Below are positions 21,919 to 32,987 of a stretch of 64,000 bases of DNA, one piece after another (position 1 is the first letter of the stretch; every line of letters starts with the position of its first letter). Under the pieces are notes generated by a model that saw only the letters and a list, made by a program, of their open reading frames with translations, was not told the DNA's origin and did not search any database. Both the position numbers and the translations under genes were made by a program. The stretch is from Begonia masoniana (Eukaryota; Streptophyta; Magnoliopsida; Cucurbitales; Begoniaceae), in NCBI GenBank assembly GCA_022432975.1, contig CM039513.1, forward strand, positions 554,330-618,329, read 5' to 3'.

Positions 21919-23090
21919 TTTCATCCACCTTAATTAAAATTTTGTCCTCAAAATTTGATTATACAAACAGTTTAGGATACTTAGACATCATATCCTGCTG
22001 TCTCTCTCAAGTAGCTTCCTCTGCCCCGTGGTTCCGCCATAACACCTTGACTAGCGGAATTTCTTTGTTTCTCAATACTTTAATAGATGATTCCAGAATC
22101 TGTACCATTTCCACACAGGTTAGCGTTGGTTGCACCTCAATCTCCCGTGCTTCTATGACATGCGACGGGTCACGCACACACCTCCTGAGCATGGATATGT
22201 GAAAGACGTTGTGGATACTCTCCATAGATACCGGAAGCTGTAATCGATATGTCATCCTCCCAATTCTCTTCAAAATAGTAAAGGGCCCCACATAGCGAGG
22301 GCTTAGCTTCCATTTTCTCCAGAATCGCATAACGCCTTTGAATGGATAAATCTTTAAATACACCTCGTCGCCCTCATTAAACTCCAACTCCCTTCTTCTA
22401 TTGTCAGCATAGGTTTTCTGTCGGCTTTGCGCTATCTCCATACGATGCCTAATAACGGCGATCTTCTCCGCCATCTGCTACAAAATATCTTGGCCGATTA
22501 TGCTAGATTCGTCAACTTCGTCCCAGTATAGCGGTGATTTACATTTTTGCCCATACAACGCCTTATATGGAGCCATGCCGATAGTAGCCTGGAAGCTGTT
22601 ATTATAGGAAAACTCGATCAGTGGCAAGTACCTGCTCCACGATCCTTGAAACTCCAATGTACGGGCTCTAAGCATATCCTCAAGAATTTGATTCGTTCGT
22701 TCTGTCTGAGGATGGAACGTCGTGCTGAAGTTCAACTGAGTTTTCATGGCCTTGTGCAAACTCTTCCAAAATCTCGAGGTGAATCTCAGATCTCGATCCG
22801 AAACTACTGAGACGGGCACCCCGTGTAGCCTGACAATTTCCTGTACATATAGCTCGGCGAGCTGATCCATGGAGAACGTTGCTTTAACTGGAAGAAAGTG
22901 GGCCGACTTCGTCAAACGGTCCACTATCACCCATATGCTATCATGCCCCTTCGTCGTTCTCGAGAGTCCAACAATAAAATCCATAGAAATCTGCTCTCAT
23001 TTCCACTCCAGGATCGGTAGTGGCTGTAAGGTTCCGGCCGGCCTCTGTTGCTCTACTCCACTCCACTTAGGTATCTGAATATTCTTTAGG
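21919..23090 (-). mobile_element. Gypsy (Tekay/Del-like chromovirus) integrase fragment
   Basis: The integrase core is at 22478-22984 (MDFIVGLSRTTKGHDSIWVI, VSDRD, then FHPQTERTNQ where the usual DGQS between T and E is missing). The C-terminal GPF-type domain with a chromodomain-like tail is at 22007-22474 (KLSPRYVGPFTILKRIG, NVFHISMLRRC). The tail reads AEEAT, stop, ERQQDMMSKYPKLF: the Trp expected there is TGA at 22007-22009. After it comes a FEDKIL-like end and then the 3' LTR. RNase H, RT and everything upstream are missing: at about 23090 the text changes abruptly to copia sequence. Confidence 0.9.
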
Positions 23091-23295
23091 AGAGGCTTGA
23101 AATCTAGCATACAAGCACACACTAAACAAAATATCAGGTTTACTAGCGATTAAGTATAGAAGTGAACCAATCATTCCTCGATATTTCTTAATATCTACAC
23201 TTTACCCATTTTCATCTTTGTCTAATTTTGTAGGGGTGCTCATTGGGGTTCTAGCTGGCTTAGAAGAACTGAGTCCAAATCTCTTTAAGAGCTCT

Positions 23296-23895
23296 TTAAT
23301 GTATTTTTTCTTGACAGAAGAAAATACCATTTAGATTTTGACTAATCTGAAAACCTATGAAGAATTTTAACTTCCCCATCATACTAATCTCAAATTCACT
23401 TTGCATTAGGGAGGAGAATTCATCACACAGTGAGACATTAGTTGAACCGAATATAATATCATCGACATAGATCTGCACAATGAGTATGTCTTTGTCCTTT
23501 TGCATGGTAAATAAAGTTGAATCGATTTTACCCTTTTTGAACTTCCTTTCTTCAAGGAAATTCTTCAACCTATCATACCAAGCTCTAGGAGCTTGCTTAA
23601 GTCCATGTAGAGCTTTCTTGAGCTTGAACACATGATCTAGCTTGTCATAAGCTTTGAAACCAATGGACTGCTCTACATAAACTTCTTTCATGATATATCC
23701 ATTTAGAAAAGCACTCTTTACATCCATTTGAAAGAGTGTGAAGTTTTTATAGCAAGTATAGGCTAAGAGCATCCTAATTGACTCTAAGCGAGCTACTGGA
23801 GCAAATTTTTCTTCAAAATCTATTTCTTCTTCTTGGCTGTACCCCTTGGCAACCAGTCTAGCCTTGTTTCTAACAACTATTTCATTTTCATCCAA
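23296..23895 (-). pseudogene. Copia reverse transcriptase fragment (SIRE-like)
   Basis: About 199 codons are open on the minus strand. Landmarks in order: [74 protein letters not shown], and the YVDD catalytic motif in [13 protein letters not shown]. The RT fold is fairly well kept, but the frame ends soon after [13 protein letters not shown], and the next part (23100-23290) continues in another frame as the last third of RT. Confidence 0.85.
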
Positions 23896-23958
23896 CTTAT
23901 TCTTAAAAACCCATTTAGTTCCTATAATTGGATGATCTTTAGGCTTTGGAACAAGTTC

Positions 23959-24774
23959 TCATACATATTTCCTTTCAAATTGATTTAGCTCTTCTTGCAT
24001 GACTACTATCCAATTTTCATTTAACTCGGCTTCCTCAAATTTCTTAGGTTCTATTTGAGAGATGAATGAAACATTAGCACAAAGATTCCTAAGAGAGGCT
24101 CTAATTTTGACTCCTAAGGAAAGATCACCTAGAATGTTATCTATAGGGTGATTTTTGACATATCTCCAATCCTTAGGGAGATCATCATTTTCATCTTTTA
24201 TTAGAGCTAATTCTAAAGGGCTTGACGGAGGCTCTATGGTGGTTTCTCCTTGAATATCTTCACTAGGTTTGTCTAAGGAGAGAGAATCCAATTGCTTTTC
24301 TAATTTATCATCCTCATTAACATTGATTGTGGGATGGAGATTTAAATCAAAATTGACATTAACAGATTCTTCGGCAACTAGAGTTCTTATGTTAAAGACT
24401 CTATATGTCTTACTGGATAGGGAATAACCAAGAAAAATTTCAAGATCAGATTTGGAATCGAATTTTGCCAAGTTATCCTTGGTGTTTAGAATGAAACACT
24501 TACAACCAAAGGCTCGAAAGTACTTGACAGAAGGGATTTTTTCTTTCAAAAGCTCATAAGGGGTTTTCTCTAGAATAGGTCTTATGGAGACCAAATTTAG
24601 AACATAGCATGCTGTGAAAACAGTTTCAGCCCAAAAATATTTTAGAAGTGAGTTCTCGTTGAGCATGGTCCGAGGAAGTTCTTGAAGAGACCTATTTTTC
24701 CTCTTAACAACTCCATTTTGTTGAGTGGTTCTAGGGGATGAGAAATTGTACTTAATTTCATATTTGAGACACAA
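23959..24774 (-). pseudogene. Copia integrase C-terminal part and linker
   Basis: Open for 271 codons on the minus strand. It starts in the integrase core (SSPRTTQQNGVVKRKNRSLQ). The motif is typically ERKN, and its Glu is the third residue of the D,D,E catalytic triad; here it is Lys. It runs on through LGYSLSSKTYRVFNIRT (the LGYS..KGY-type block before the linker) and an acidic linker to NENWIVVMQEELNQFER, which starts the RT domain. The linker is hydrophilic and variable, as usual. Confidence 0.8.
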
Positions 24775-26041
24775 GAGTTCAAATTTTTCATTCTCAAATT
24801 CTCCACCATGATCACTACGAATAGCAACAATGGTGAGCTCTTTTTCATTTTAAACTCTCTTCCTAAAGCTAGAGAATGTGTCAAATGTTTCATCCTTAGA
24901 CCTTAGGAAGAACACCTATGTGAACCTAGAAAAGTCATCTACTGTAACAAAGGCATAGAGTTTTCCTCTTAGACTAGTCACGTTTCATGGACCGAAAAGG
25001 TCCATGTGGAGCAATTGAAGAGGTTTGGAAGTTGAAACTACATTCTTTGATGAAAAAGAGCTTTTAATTTGTTTGCTCATTTAACAGGCTTCGCAAACTT
25101 TATCCTTTTCAAAGGATATCTTAGGAAGACCTCTAACTAGATTTTTCTTATAAATCTTAGCTAAAGTATCCATTCCTACATGCCCTAATCTTCTATGTCA
25201 AGTCCAACTATCACTAGAGGAATTCACAGCAAAACACTTTTCATCAATATGTTCAAAGTTATCTAAATCAAAAATATAAACATTCTCTTTCCTATAACCT
25301 TTAAACAGAATCTTGCTATTTGAAATATCTTTAATCACACACGCATTTGATTTAAATGTAATTTTGTAACCCTTATCACACATTTGACTAATACTTAACA
25401 AGTTGTGTTTCAAACTATCAACTAATAGTACATTCTCAATAATAGGGTTGGTAGGATTACCTATATTGCCGATGCCAATAATCTTACCTTTTTTATTTCC
25501 ACCAAAAGTAACATTTCATTGCTTCTTGTTGACAAAAGCAAACTTTGTTGAGTCTCTTGTCATATGCCTTGAACATCCGCTATCAAGGTACCATTGATTT
25601 GACATACGAGAACACTCAACCTACAAAAGAGAATCACGTGATCTTCTTAGGTACCCAAATTTTTTGGGTCCTAGCGTTAAGTTTGGTTCTCTTAGAAACT
25701 CATTGTAATGTACTACTTGATTTCTTACCAAGTTTCAAATGACATTCATATGATTTATGTCCTATCTCATTACATGCATGACAGGTAGTTGATTTGACAA
25801 AGAAATTCTTATATGCTTTCTTTTTATTAAACCTTTCATATCATAAACCTGCTTTATCAAATGTCACTATTTGACTGCCTAACAACATGTTCAAGTTCTT
25901 GCCACCGTTAGTAAATTTAAGAACAATGTTATTCAAATTCTAATTTCTACTTTTAAGATCATTTATCTCATTTTCATGCATGTTGACTTCTTTAGCATGC
26001 TTTTCGACTAAGTTACTGTTTTCCTTTTTCAATGAATTAAA

Positions 26042-26345
26042 TTAAGCCTTCAACATACTAAATTGTTTTACTAAGTCATTGAAAGCATCAACAAGTTCAC
26101 CATCCTCATCATCTTCACTATCACTAGAAGAATGACTAACCTCATCTTCCTTGGCCATGAACCACAGATTTGCAACTTTCTCATCTTTGGAGGAGGTGTC
26201 GCTCTCACTATCATCCCATGTTTCCTTCAGAGCTCTCTTTTTGAATTTGTTGGGATTTTTCTTGGCTTGTGGACACTCGGCCTTGATATGACCGGGCTTC
26301 CCACACTCAAAACATGTGATTTCTTTCTCTTTTTGAGGCTTTTCT
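26042..26345 (-). pseudogene. Copia Gag C-terminal part with zinc knuckle
   Basis: Reads KEKEITCFECGKPGHIKAEC PQAKK: a complete C-x2-C-x4-H-x4-C knuckle, followed by basic residues and an acidic, Ser-rich tail (SHSSSDSEDDEDG). The frame is cut at 26345 by the Cassandra LTR, and gag resumes on its far side at 26774. Typical of SIRE-like copia Gag. Confidence 0.85.
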
Positions 26346-26768
26346 TGTGATGACCCGAATGTGCACGTATGAGTACGACTGCGGGGCAAACCTCGGGTTG
26401 CGGGGCAAACCTCGGGTTGCGGGGCAAACCTCGGAACCTAAGCTGAGTGTAGGCGAATCCCGGACTCGAATATAGGCGAATCCCGGGTCTTAAAGAGGGG
26501 GTCGTCACAATCTCATATCGCTTGGGGAAGTATGTAGAAATGAAACATATGTAAAGAGACCCTCCCAAGATAGCAAGACGCGTTTTGGAGCACGATTGGA
26601 AACGGATCCCATAAGAACTCAGAAGTTAAAAGTGCTTCGGCGAGAGCAATCTCAGGTTGGGTGACCTTCTGGGAAGTTCTCGCCCAACAAAGCCTTGAGG
26701 GGAGGATATTGTGCTACTGCCCAATCCCCAGAGCGGACAATATCTTGCTGGGAAACGGGGTCGTTACA
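26346..26768 (+). mobile_element. Cassandra-type solo LTR inserted in copia gag
   Basis: Starts TGTGATGACCC and ends GGGGTCGTTACA, 423 bp, with the exact duplication TTTCT at 26341-26345 and 26769-26773. It carries a 5S rRNA-like segment, the defining feature of Cassandra TRIM retrotransposons. Three copies of a GCGGGGCAAACCTCGGGTT unit lie near its start (26380-26435). No second LTR or internal domain is present, so it is a solo LTR. It is younger than the copia it interrupts. Confidence 0.93.
26575..26685 (+). ncRNA. 5S rRNA-like segment within the Cassandra LTR
   Basis: Aligns by eye with plant 5S rRNA: GGATCCCATAAGAACTC, box-A-like AGTTAAAAGTGCT (26624-26636), GGCGAGAG, and box-C-like GGTTGGGTGACC (26655-26666), then TCTGGGAAGTTCTCG. 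In Cassandra elements this region is a Pol III promoter. Box A differs from the 5S form at two bases (AAAAG for AAGCG), so present activity is uncertain. It is not a true ribosomal gene. Confidence 0.8.
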
Positions 26769-26773
26769 TTTCT

Positions 26774-27611
26774 CCCTTTGAGAATTTCCTCTCATGCATT
26801 CTTTTCCGTTGGAGGAATTTACTGAACCTCCTCTTGATGAGAGCTATATCCTCATCATCATCTTCTTCCTCGGATTCTTCTTGTTTGATTGAAGAAGCTT
26901 TGAGTGCAATATCTTTCTTTTTGTTGATCTCTTGCTCTTTGAGATCTTCCTTCTCATTGACTTTCATGGTTACCCCATGAGTCATTAGAGAACCAATGAG
27001 TTCTTCAAGCTTGAGAACTTTGAGATCCCTAGCTTCTTGTATAGCTGTCACTTTCTCACAAGTTCTTCACCTGAATAAGTCTTACCAAGAACTTTTAAGC
27101 CATTAGTGATATTAGTAAATCGAGTAAACATGAAGGAAATAGTCTCATCCTTCTCCATTGAAAATAGTTCATATTCATGTACAAGCATACTCAATTTACT
27201 CTTTTTAACTTGATTAGTTCCCTCATGTGTAATCTCTAGTAAGTGTCTATTTCTTGTGCATTATCACACCTTTGAACTCTGTTGAACTCGTCTCTGTTCA
27301 ATGTACAATATAAGGTGTTAATTGCCTTAGCATTTAAGCTCAAATTCCTCTTATCAAACTCAGTTAATTATTTAGGGGCCTTAGGAACACTATTCTCATT
27401 CTCAGTCTTCATAGCTTTAAATGGTTCATTTTCAATATGTTTCATATCTCATAATTCATAGCTTGAACAAATATCATCATTCTAGACTTCCAATATATGT
27501 AGTCATTCCCATCAAAGAAAGGAGGTCTGGTAATGAATTAGACTTCTACATGTGAAGTGTTTGTGTTGAATGTCATTTTTAATTATATCACAATATAGAC
27601 AATATTAAACC
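26774..27611 (-). pseudogene. Copia Gag N-terminal part and leader
   Basis: Minus-strand gag upstream of the zinc knuckle, broken into several frames. A readable piece at 26764-27051 gives AIQEARDLKVLKLEELIGSL then MTHGVTMKVNEKEDLKEQEI, typical of SIRE-like Gag (the LEELIGSLMTHE-type block). Further right, near 27290-27340, are words matching a decayed gag N-terminus, and the start lies close to the PBS. Confidence 0.65.
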
Positions 27612-27612
27612 T

Positions 27613-27624
27613 TGCTCTGATACC
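27613..27624 (-). other. Primer-binding site (tRNA-Met type)
   Basis: Reads TGGTATCAGAGC on the minus strand, complementary to the 3' end of initiator tRNA-Met. It lies three bases inside the LTR edge at 27628, in the canonical place for minus-strand DNA priming. Confidence 0.85.
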
Positions 27625-27627
27625 AAT

Positions 27628-28828
27628 TGTAAGATCGTGATTGTCTAAGAGGGGGGGTGAATTAAAATTTTTTAATCTAATCGTCTTTAACAATGCAAAT
27701 TAGTTTTATATTATCTTTTCTCTTTGTATGCAATTACTAACAAACACATAAAAATAAGAGTAAGAGAAAGAGATTGACACCGATATTTTTACGTGGTTCG
27801 GCCAACCTTGCCTACGTCTACGCTTCAAGGTTTCCCCCTTGAAGATCTTTTCCTTCTCCTCAACGAGATTTCTTGATCGAACTTCACGGGCGTCGATCTA
27901 CTGCCTTACAACTTTGGATTGAACTTCATGAGCGTCAATCCACTGCCTTCAAGTTTTACAATATTGAGAAATATAGAGCACAAAGCTACACTCTCTCAAA
28001 AAAACAAAATCTCAAATTTAGGTATAGAGAGGTGTAGAGAGTCAAGAAGTATTACAAACTTAAGCTCGTGAGAGATTAGAGAAAATTGTTCAAGTTGGCA
28101 AAAGTTTTTCTCCCAAACTTCAATCGTCTATTAATACTCGTGTCCGTAATCTACTTCACATTCGGATGACTCCTTGTTTCCATAGTAAAAATATGACCGT
28201 TGAAGAATTCGTACGTAGAAAACTAGTCGTTGTGATCTGCAGTAGATATTACTCGCGGCGGAAGACTTCTTCAAATTCTGGTTGACTTGGTTTTGGTCGT
28301 CATTGATTTTGGTAGACTTCAGAATCTGGTCGACTTGGTTTTGGTTGACAATGAATTCGGTAGACTTTAGAATCTGGTCGACTTGGTTTTGGTCGATAAT
28401 GAATTCGGTAACTTCAGAATCTGGTCGACTTGGTTTTGGTTGACAATGAATTCAGTAGACTTCAGACTTCGGTTGACTTTATTGTTGTAGATGTCATTCT
28501 TGGTTTTGGTCGTCGATTTCGGTAGACTTTAAACTTCGGTCGACTTTACTTAGTCCAGTTTATATATCTAGCGGATGACTTTCAAATATGCTTTGCCAGC
28601 GGTCGATGTTCCTTTTGGCAGACGACTTCTACGTTTGGATAGCATTAAGCATGCACCAGTCTCAACTAACAACACTTAATCAAAAACGTTAGAAAAACAT
28701 AATACCCTTCGTAAAAAGGCCATTCCCAATTAACTGTAATAACTAATAATATCACTCATTTCCTATAATCATTAATTCATATTTTTCACGTTAATCATAA
28801 TCATAAAAAACATAGTTAGACTTAAACA
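27628..28828 (-). mobile_element. 5' LTR of the SIRE-like copia element
   Basis: In minus orientation starts TGTTTAAGTCTAAC and ends GATCTTACA, 1201 bp. It is followed inward by a tRNA-Met PBS. It contains a tandem array near 28270-28560. The interrupted LTR at 36113-43382 starts TGTTTAGGTTAATAC, ends GATCTTACA and totals about 1190 bp when its inserts are removed. It carries the same conserved sections (the CAATCAAG / acgccc block and the GGTGAATTA end), so the two are the same family. Confidence 0.85.
28270..28560. repeat. Tandem repeat in the copia LTR (about 62 bp x 4-5)
   Basis: Units built on TTCAGAATCTGGTCGACTTG then GTTTTGGTTGACAATGAATT and CGGTAGAC, repeated with point changes. The related solo LTR has a similar GTGTCGACC-based array at 36340-36530 and 39663-39850, so the array is a family trait. 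Confidence 0.85.
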
Positions 28829-28866
28829 TATTGTAAGTTAACATAAGTCACCCTTTTAAAAATAAT

Positions 28867-29720
28867 TTATTTCCGTTCTTTGTTTGCCTGCTTCACATAC
28901 TTCTCATTTGCCTTTTCGATGGTTCTACAGACCTTTTCGTGCAACTCTTTGATTTGTTGTGCTTTATCAGCTCCAACGAGGTTTGCGAGGTCCTTCATAA
29001 GTAGGGGTGCGAGGTCTAGGGGAGTACGAGAGTTGAATCCATAGGCAATTTCGAAGGGAGTCTTTTGAGTGGTGGAGTGGACACTCCTATTATAGGCAAA
29101 TTCCAATTGTGGGAGTTTAAAATCCCAATCTGATAATTTTTCCTCTACGCAAGTGCTTAAGAGGGAACCCAGGGTGCGATTGACCACTTCAGTTTGGCCA
29201 TCTGTATGGGAATGGAAAGAAGTACTTAATAGAAGTTTGGTTCCTAACTTCTTTCATAAGGTTTTCCAAAATGTACTTTAAGAATTTTGTGTCTCGGTAT
29301 GATATTATAGATTGCGGTATCTCATGCAATCTAACTATCTCCTTAGAAAAAAGGTCACAATGAAGATGGAATCGTCGATTTTATGGCAAGAGATAAAATG
29401 AGTCATCTTAGAAAAATGATCTACGACTACCATGATAGAATTCTTAGCCCTGGTCATGCGAGGGAGTCCTAAAACGAAACCATGTAATTTCTACCCAGGG
29501 TGCGATGGTACCGGTAGGGGTAGATATAACCCATGAGGTAAGACCTTACTCTTAGCTTTCTTACACACCATACATCGCTCCAGTAATCGATGGACATCAC
29601 GTGCTAGATTAGGCCAAAAGAAATATTCCTTAAGCATATTGACGGTCTTCTTTGCTCCAAAATGACTAGATAAACCCCCGCTGTGAGCTTCTTTGATCAG
29701 ACAGTTCCTCAAACTACCAT
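28867..29720 (-). pseudogene. Gypsy integrase (second gypsy element)
   Basis: Minus strand. The HHCC zinc-binding region is at about 29712-29560 (EAHSGGLSSHFGAKKTVNML, then CMVCKKAKS). The catalytic core follows in pieces (MTRAKNSIMVVVDHFSKMTH near 29420). Its end is at 29187-28867 (NRTLGSLLSTC, QLEFAYNRSVHSTTQKTPFE). In-frame TAG at 29491-29493 replaces the expected Trp after PVPSHPG. The element is cut at about 28829 by the copia LTR, so the C-terminal domain is missing. Confidence 0.88.
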
Positions 29721-29879
29721 GAAGAATACACAGCTTACTGCCCTTTAGTAAATATCCATCTTCGATGTGGTAGTCCCCTTCAACCTTGTCCTTACATTTA
29801 AGATAATAAGGTTCAAAGTCTGGATCCGACTCATAGCTTGCTTTGATCTACTCAAAATCAAAGAATCTTGTTCTCAGTT

Positions 29880-31207
29880 CAGTCAAAAGAATTCGTTTCC
29901 TAGATAATGCATCAGCCACTACGTTGGACTCTCCCTTCTTGTATTTGAGGATGTAGAGGTACCTCTCTACAAATTTAACCCAGCTAGCATGTCGCTTGTT
30001 TAACTTGCCCTAACTCTTAATATGCTTTAGAGCTTGGTGGTTGGTGTGAATGATAAATTCTTTGGATATGAGGTATGTTGTCATTGCTCAAGGGCTCGTA
30101 TGAACCCATAAAATTCTTTGTCATACGTGGAATAATTGAGTACCGCCCCTTTGAGTTTTTCACTGAAATAAGTGAGAGGCTTCTCTTCTTGCATAAGAAC
30201 AGCGCCTATGCCCACCCCAGAAGTATCACTTTCTATTTCAAAAACTTTATTAAAATCTGGAAGTGCCAAAACAGGTAAGTGACATAGTTTTTCTTTGATC
30301 AGTTCAAAACTCCGTTGGCAGGTCGGGGTCCATTGGGACTCTTGTCCTTTCTTAGTACAGTCCGTGATAGGAGCCATAATGGAACTGAAATCTTTAATGA
30401 ATCTCCTATAAAACGAAGCTAATCCATGAAAGCTACGCACTTCCGTTATTCCCGTGAGTGTTGGCCAATCCCTAATGGCCTCAATCTTAGCTCTATCCAC
30501 CTCCATTCCACTCTTAGTAATGATGAAACCAAGGAAGTATACCCTTTCTTGGGCAAATGAACATTTCTTAAGGTTACCGAAGAGTTTAGCATCCCTAAGG
30601 GTTCGAAATAGGGTACATAGGTGAACTAAGTGTGAAGGTAAGTCTAGGCTATAGACCAAGATATCATCAAAATATACCACTATAAACTTGCCCAGGAAAT
30701 CCTTTAAGACATGGTCCATTAATCGCATAAACGTACTAGGGGCGTTTGAGAGGCTGGCATCACCATCCACTTAAACAACTCATACTTGGTTTTGAAGGCT
30801 GTCTTTCATTCATCGTCTTTTCTCATCCTGATCTGGTGGTATCTACTCTTTAAGTCTACCTTTAAAAAGATCGTCGCTCCACTGAGCTCATCTAACATAC
30901 TCTTCAATTGTGGGATAGGAAATCTATACTTAATAGTAATCTGATTGATAGCTCGACTATCCACACACATTCTCATTGATCCGTTTTTTTTTTTTGGAAC
31001 AAGGAGGGTAGGTACAGCACAATGGCTCATAAACTCTCTAATATAGCCTTTCTCTAATAATTCTTGAACCTGTCCTTGGAGTTCCTTAGTCTCCTCAGGG
31101 TTCATCTTATAAGCCAGTCGGTTGGGTAGGACAGCTTCCGGTTGTAAGTCTATTTGATGTTCAATACGTCGAATAAGGGAACCTAGAGGTAACTCTTCGA
31201 GAAACAC
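29880..31207 (-). pseudogene. Gypsy reverse transcriptase and RNase H (second gypsy element)
   Basis: RT starts at 31207 (LPLGSLIRRIEHQIDLQPEA, the VPKKKNGSMRMCVDSRAINQ block, FLKVDLKSRYHQIRM). It shifts frame at about 30790 and continues ([20 protein letters not shown]), with the catalytic FDD motif in [11 protein letters not shown]. RNase H follows ([40 protein letters not shown]), with TGA at 30081-30083 where WQH is expected. It ends with the VVADALSR block near 29900. Nearly full length but inactive. Confidence 0.9.
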
Positions 31208-31686
31208 GTCCTGGAACTCCTTTAAAAGATTCTGGACTGCAGTAGGAATATCTCACAATTCTTTCACCCTCTCTCTGAATAAAACTAATATGAGGGGTTC
31301 TCCTTTCAGTACTTACACTTCCATCTCCTTTCTAGACATCAAAATGTTAGCTTTGTCTCTTTCCTTATTCTTGGCCATCTCATCTTTAGCTATTTGCTAG
31401 GGCGTTAAAGATGCCAGCTTAATTGTCCTTCCACCAAACTTAAAAGAATAATAGTTTGTAAAACCATCGTGCGACACCTTACGGTCGTACTGTCAAGGTC
31501 TACCCAGAAGTAAATGGCTGTCATTCATGGGAACAACATCACAAAGAGCTGAATCTCTATATTTTCTGTCGTGAACTCAATAGTTACTTGCTTGGAAACC
31601 CTCATGTCATCCTTGTCATCTAACCATCTCAATTTGTAAGGGTGTGGGTGTGCATGTGTTTCTAAACTTAATCTCTCGACCATGTC

Positions 31687-32142
31687 TCAGGAAGCGACGT
31701 TGGTGCAACTACCTTCGTCAATGATCAATGAACATACCTTATCCTTTATCACGCAACGACTGTGGAAAATATTTTCTCGTTGACAGTCCTCTTCCGTGTT
31801 CTTAGTTATGAGTGTCCGACGAATAACCATAAGTAAGGGTTCTTCTGGCGCTAGGACCACTTCTTCAAAGGAATCCTCATCCTCTTTGATTGCTTCAATT
31901 GGTTCATCATCGCTCTCTACTTCCCCAGTGCCTTCCCTAATCACCATTACTCGCATGTTAGGACATTGAGCTATCAGGTGTCCTAAACCAAGGCACTTGA
32001 AACTTCTTATTTCTCTCACCTTTGGTCGGTCAGTATTGGTTATGGAGGGCTTACTGTCCATTCCTCTAGTTGACCAATTTGGGATGAAAGGCTTCTTTCC
32101 TTCAGCCTTAGTGCCTTCCTTTTCTTCTACCTTACCCTTCAA
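31687..32142 (-). pseudogene. Gypsy Gag C-terminus and aspartic protease
   Basis: The zinc knuckle reads SFKCLGLGHLIAQC, so its first Cys is Ser. The protease motif usually written DGGS/DSGS appears as LIIDEGSCTNVAS: the Gly next to the catalytic Asp is Glu, which should be disabling. Acidic linker between (EVESDDEPIEAIKEDEDSFE). It overlaps the preceding gag piece by a few bases in a different frame. Confidence 0.85.
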
Positions 32143-32987
32143 CTGGTAGGTCTCCTGGGACTTAGGCTTAAACTTGTTGTGGGTGGTAGTCTTCTTGTTC
32201 CTCCTAAGCTGTCTTTCAACCTTTTAAAGCTAATTGGACCACCATATCCATCGAATCTAGGGGTTTGCAATTCTACTGTGTCCCCAATATCTCGGTTTAA
32301 GCCCCTGATGAATTGGGCTATCACTTGTTCCATAGGTTCCTCCATTCCTCCTCGAATCCTGAGCGTCTCGAATTCCGTGAGATATTCTTCTACAGTCTTT
32401 CCGTATTGTTTAAGATTTTGCATCTGCAAGAAAAGTTCTAGTCGATAGTGGTTAGGTACAAATCTTTTTCTCATGAGAGCTTTCATAACCCTCCAGGTAG
32501 TGACAGGGTCATCTCCTTCCCATCTTCTTTGCGCCTTTAAATTATCCCACCATAAGGAGGCGTATCCGGTTAACTCTACTGATACTTATTGAATTTTAAC
32601 TCGCTCGGAGTATCCATAGTATTCGAACATCTTTTCGACCTTGTCAGCTCAATCTAGGAAAGTATATTCATTCGAAGATCCGTCGAATGAGGAAATGGAT
32701 AACTTAATGTGTTTAAAGTCCTCATTATATCTACGTCGTTTAGGAGTATAATTCTCATCATACCTTTTGGTCCATTCATTGTCCAAATACTCTCGGTGTG
32801 GGTATTCTCTCCTAGGCGGTTTGACCCTAGATAGCTCGGTTCCCCTTCGTCTTAATGGTTCTTGATCTTCCCTTTCATGTTCGGCCAATTTTCCTAAAAG
32901 ATGATTCACCTTTTGGCTAAGTGCATCAACTTGTCTTTGGACACTTGATTTACCACTTTGAGGAGTTTGAGCCTCGGTTTGAGGCAA
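32139..32987 (-). pseudogene. Gypsy Gag (second gypsy element)
   Basis: N-terminal part 32987-32649 (ALSQKVNHLLGKLAEHERED, ending IKLSISSFDGSSNEYTFLD then TGA in place of Trp at 32649-32651). The middle continues past stops (VEKMFEYYGYSERVKI, GYASLWWDNLKAQRRW), and the C-terminal part is 32486-32139 (LFLQMQNLKQYGKTVEEYL, QFIRGLNRDIGDTVELQ). This order is typical of Ty3/gypsy Gag. Confidence 0.85.

Larger units (their letters stand above)
23091..27627 (-). mobile_element. SIRE-like Ty1/copia element, coding region (5' end to the right)
   Basis: Minus-strand order from right to left: gag (about 27590 to 26042, split by a Cassandra LTR) with zinc knuckle CFECGKPGHIKAEC; protease/GAG-pre-integrase region (about 25770-25100, LLSISQMCDKGYKITF); integrase (about 25080-23960); RT (23895-23296, [23 protein letters not shown]). 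The start of RNase H is lost at 23090. The integrase motif normally written NGVVERKNR reads NGVVKRKNR here, so the third catalytic acid is a Lys. Several stops and frameshifts are present. A tRNA-Met-type PBS (GCTCTGATACCA, 27613-27624) adjoins the LTR at 27628. Confidence 0.9.

Noticed and set aside
26227..26568. 113-aa minus ORF joining copia Gag to other sequence
   Set aside because: It reads through the Cassandra insertion; the joined peptide is an accident.
26575..26685. True 5S rRNA gene
   Set aside because: It is embedded in an LTR with TSD and has changes in box A; no tandem 5S array surrounds it.
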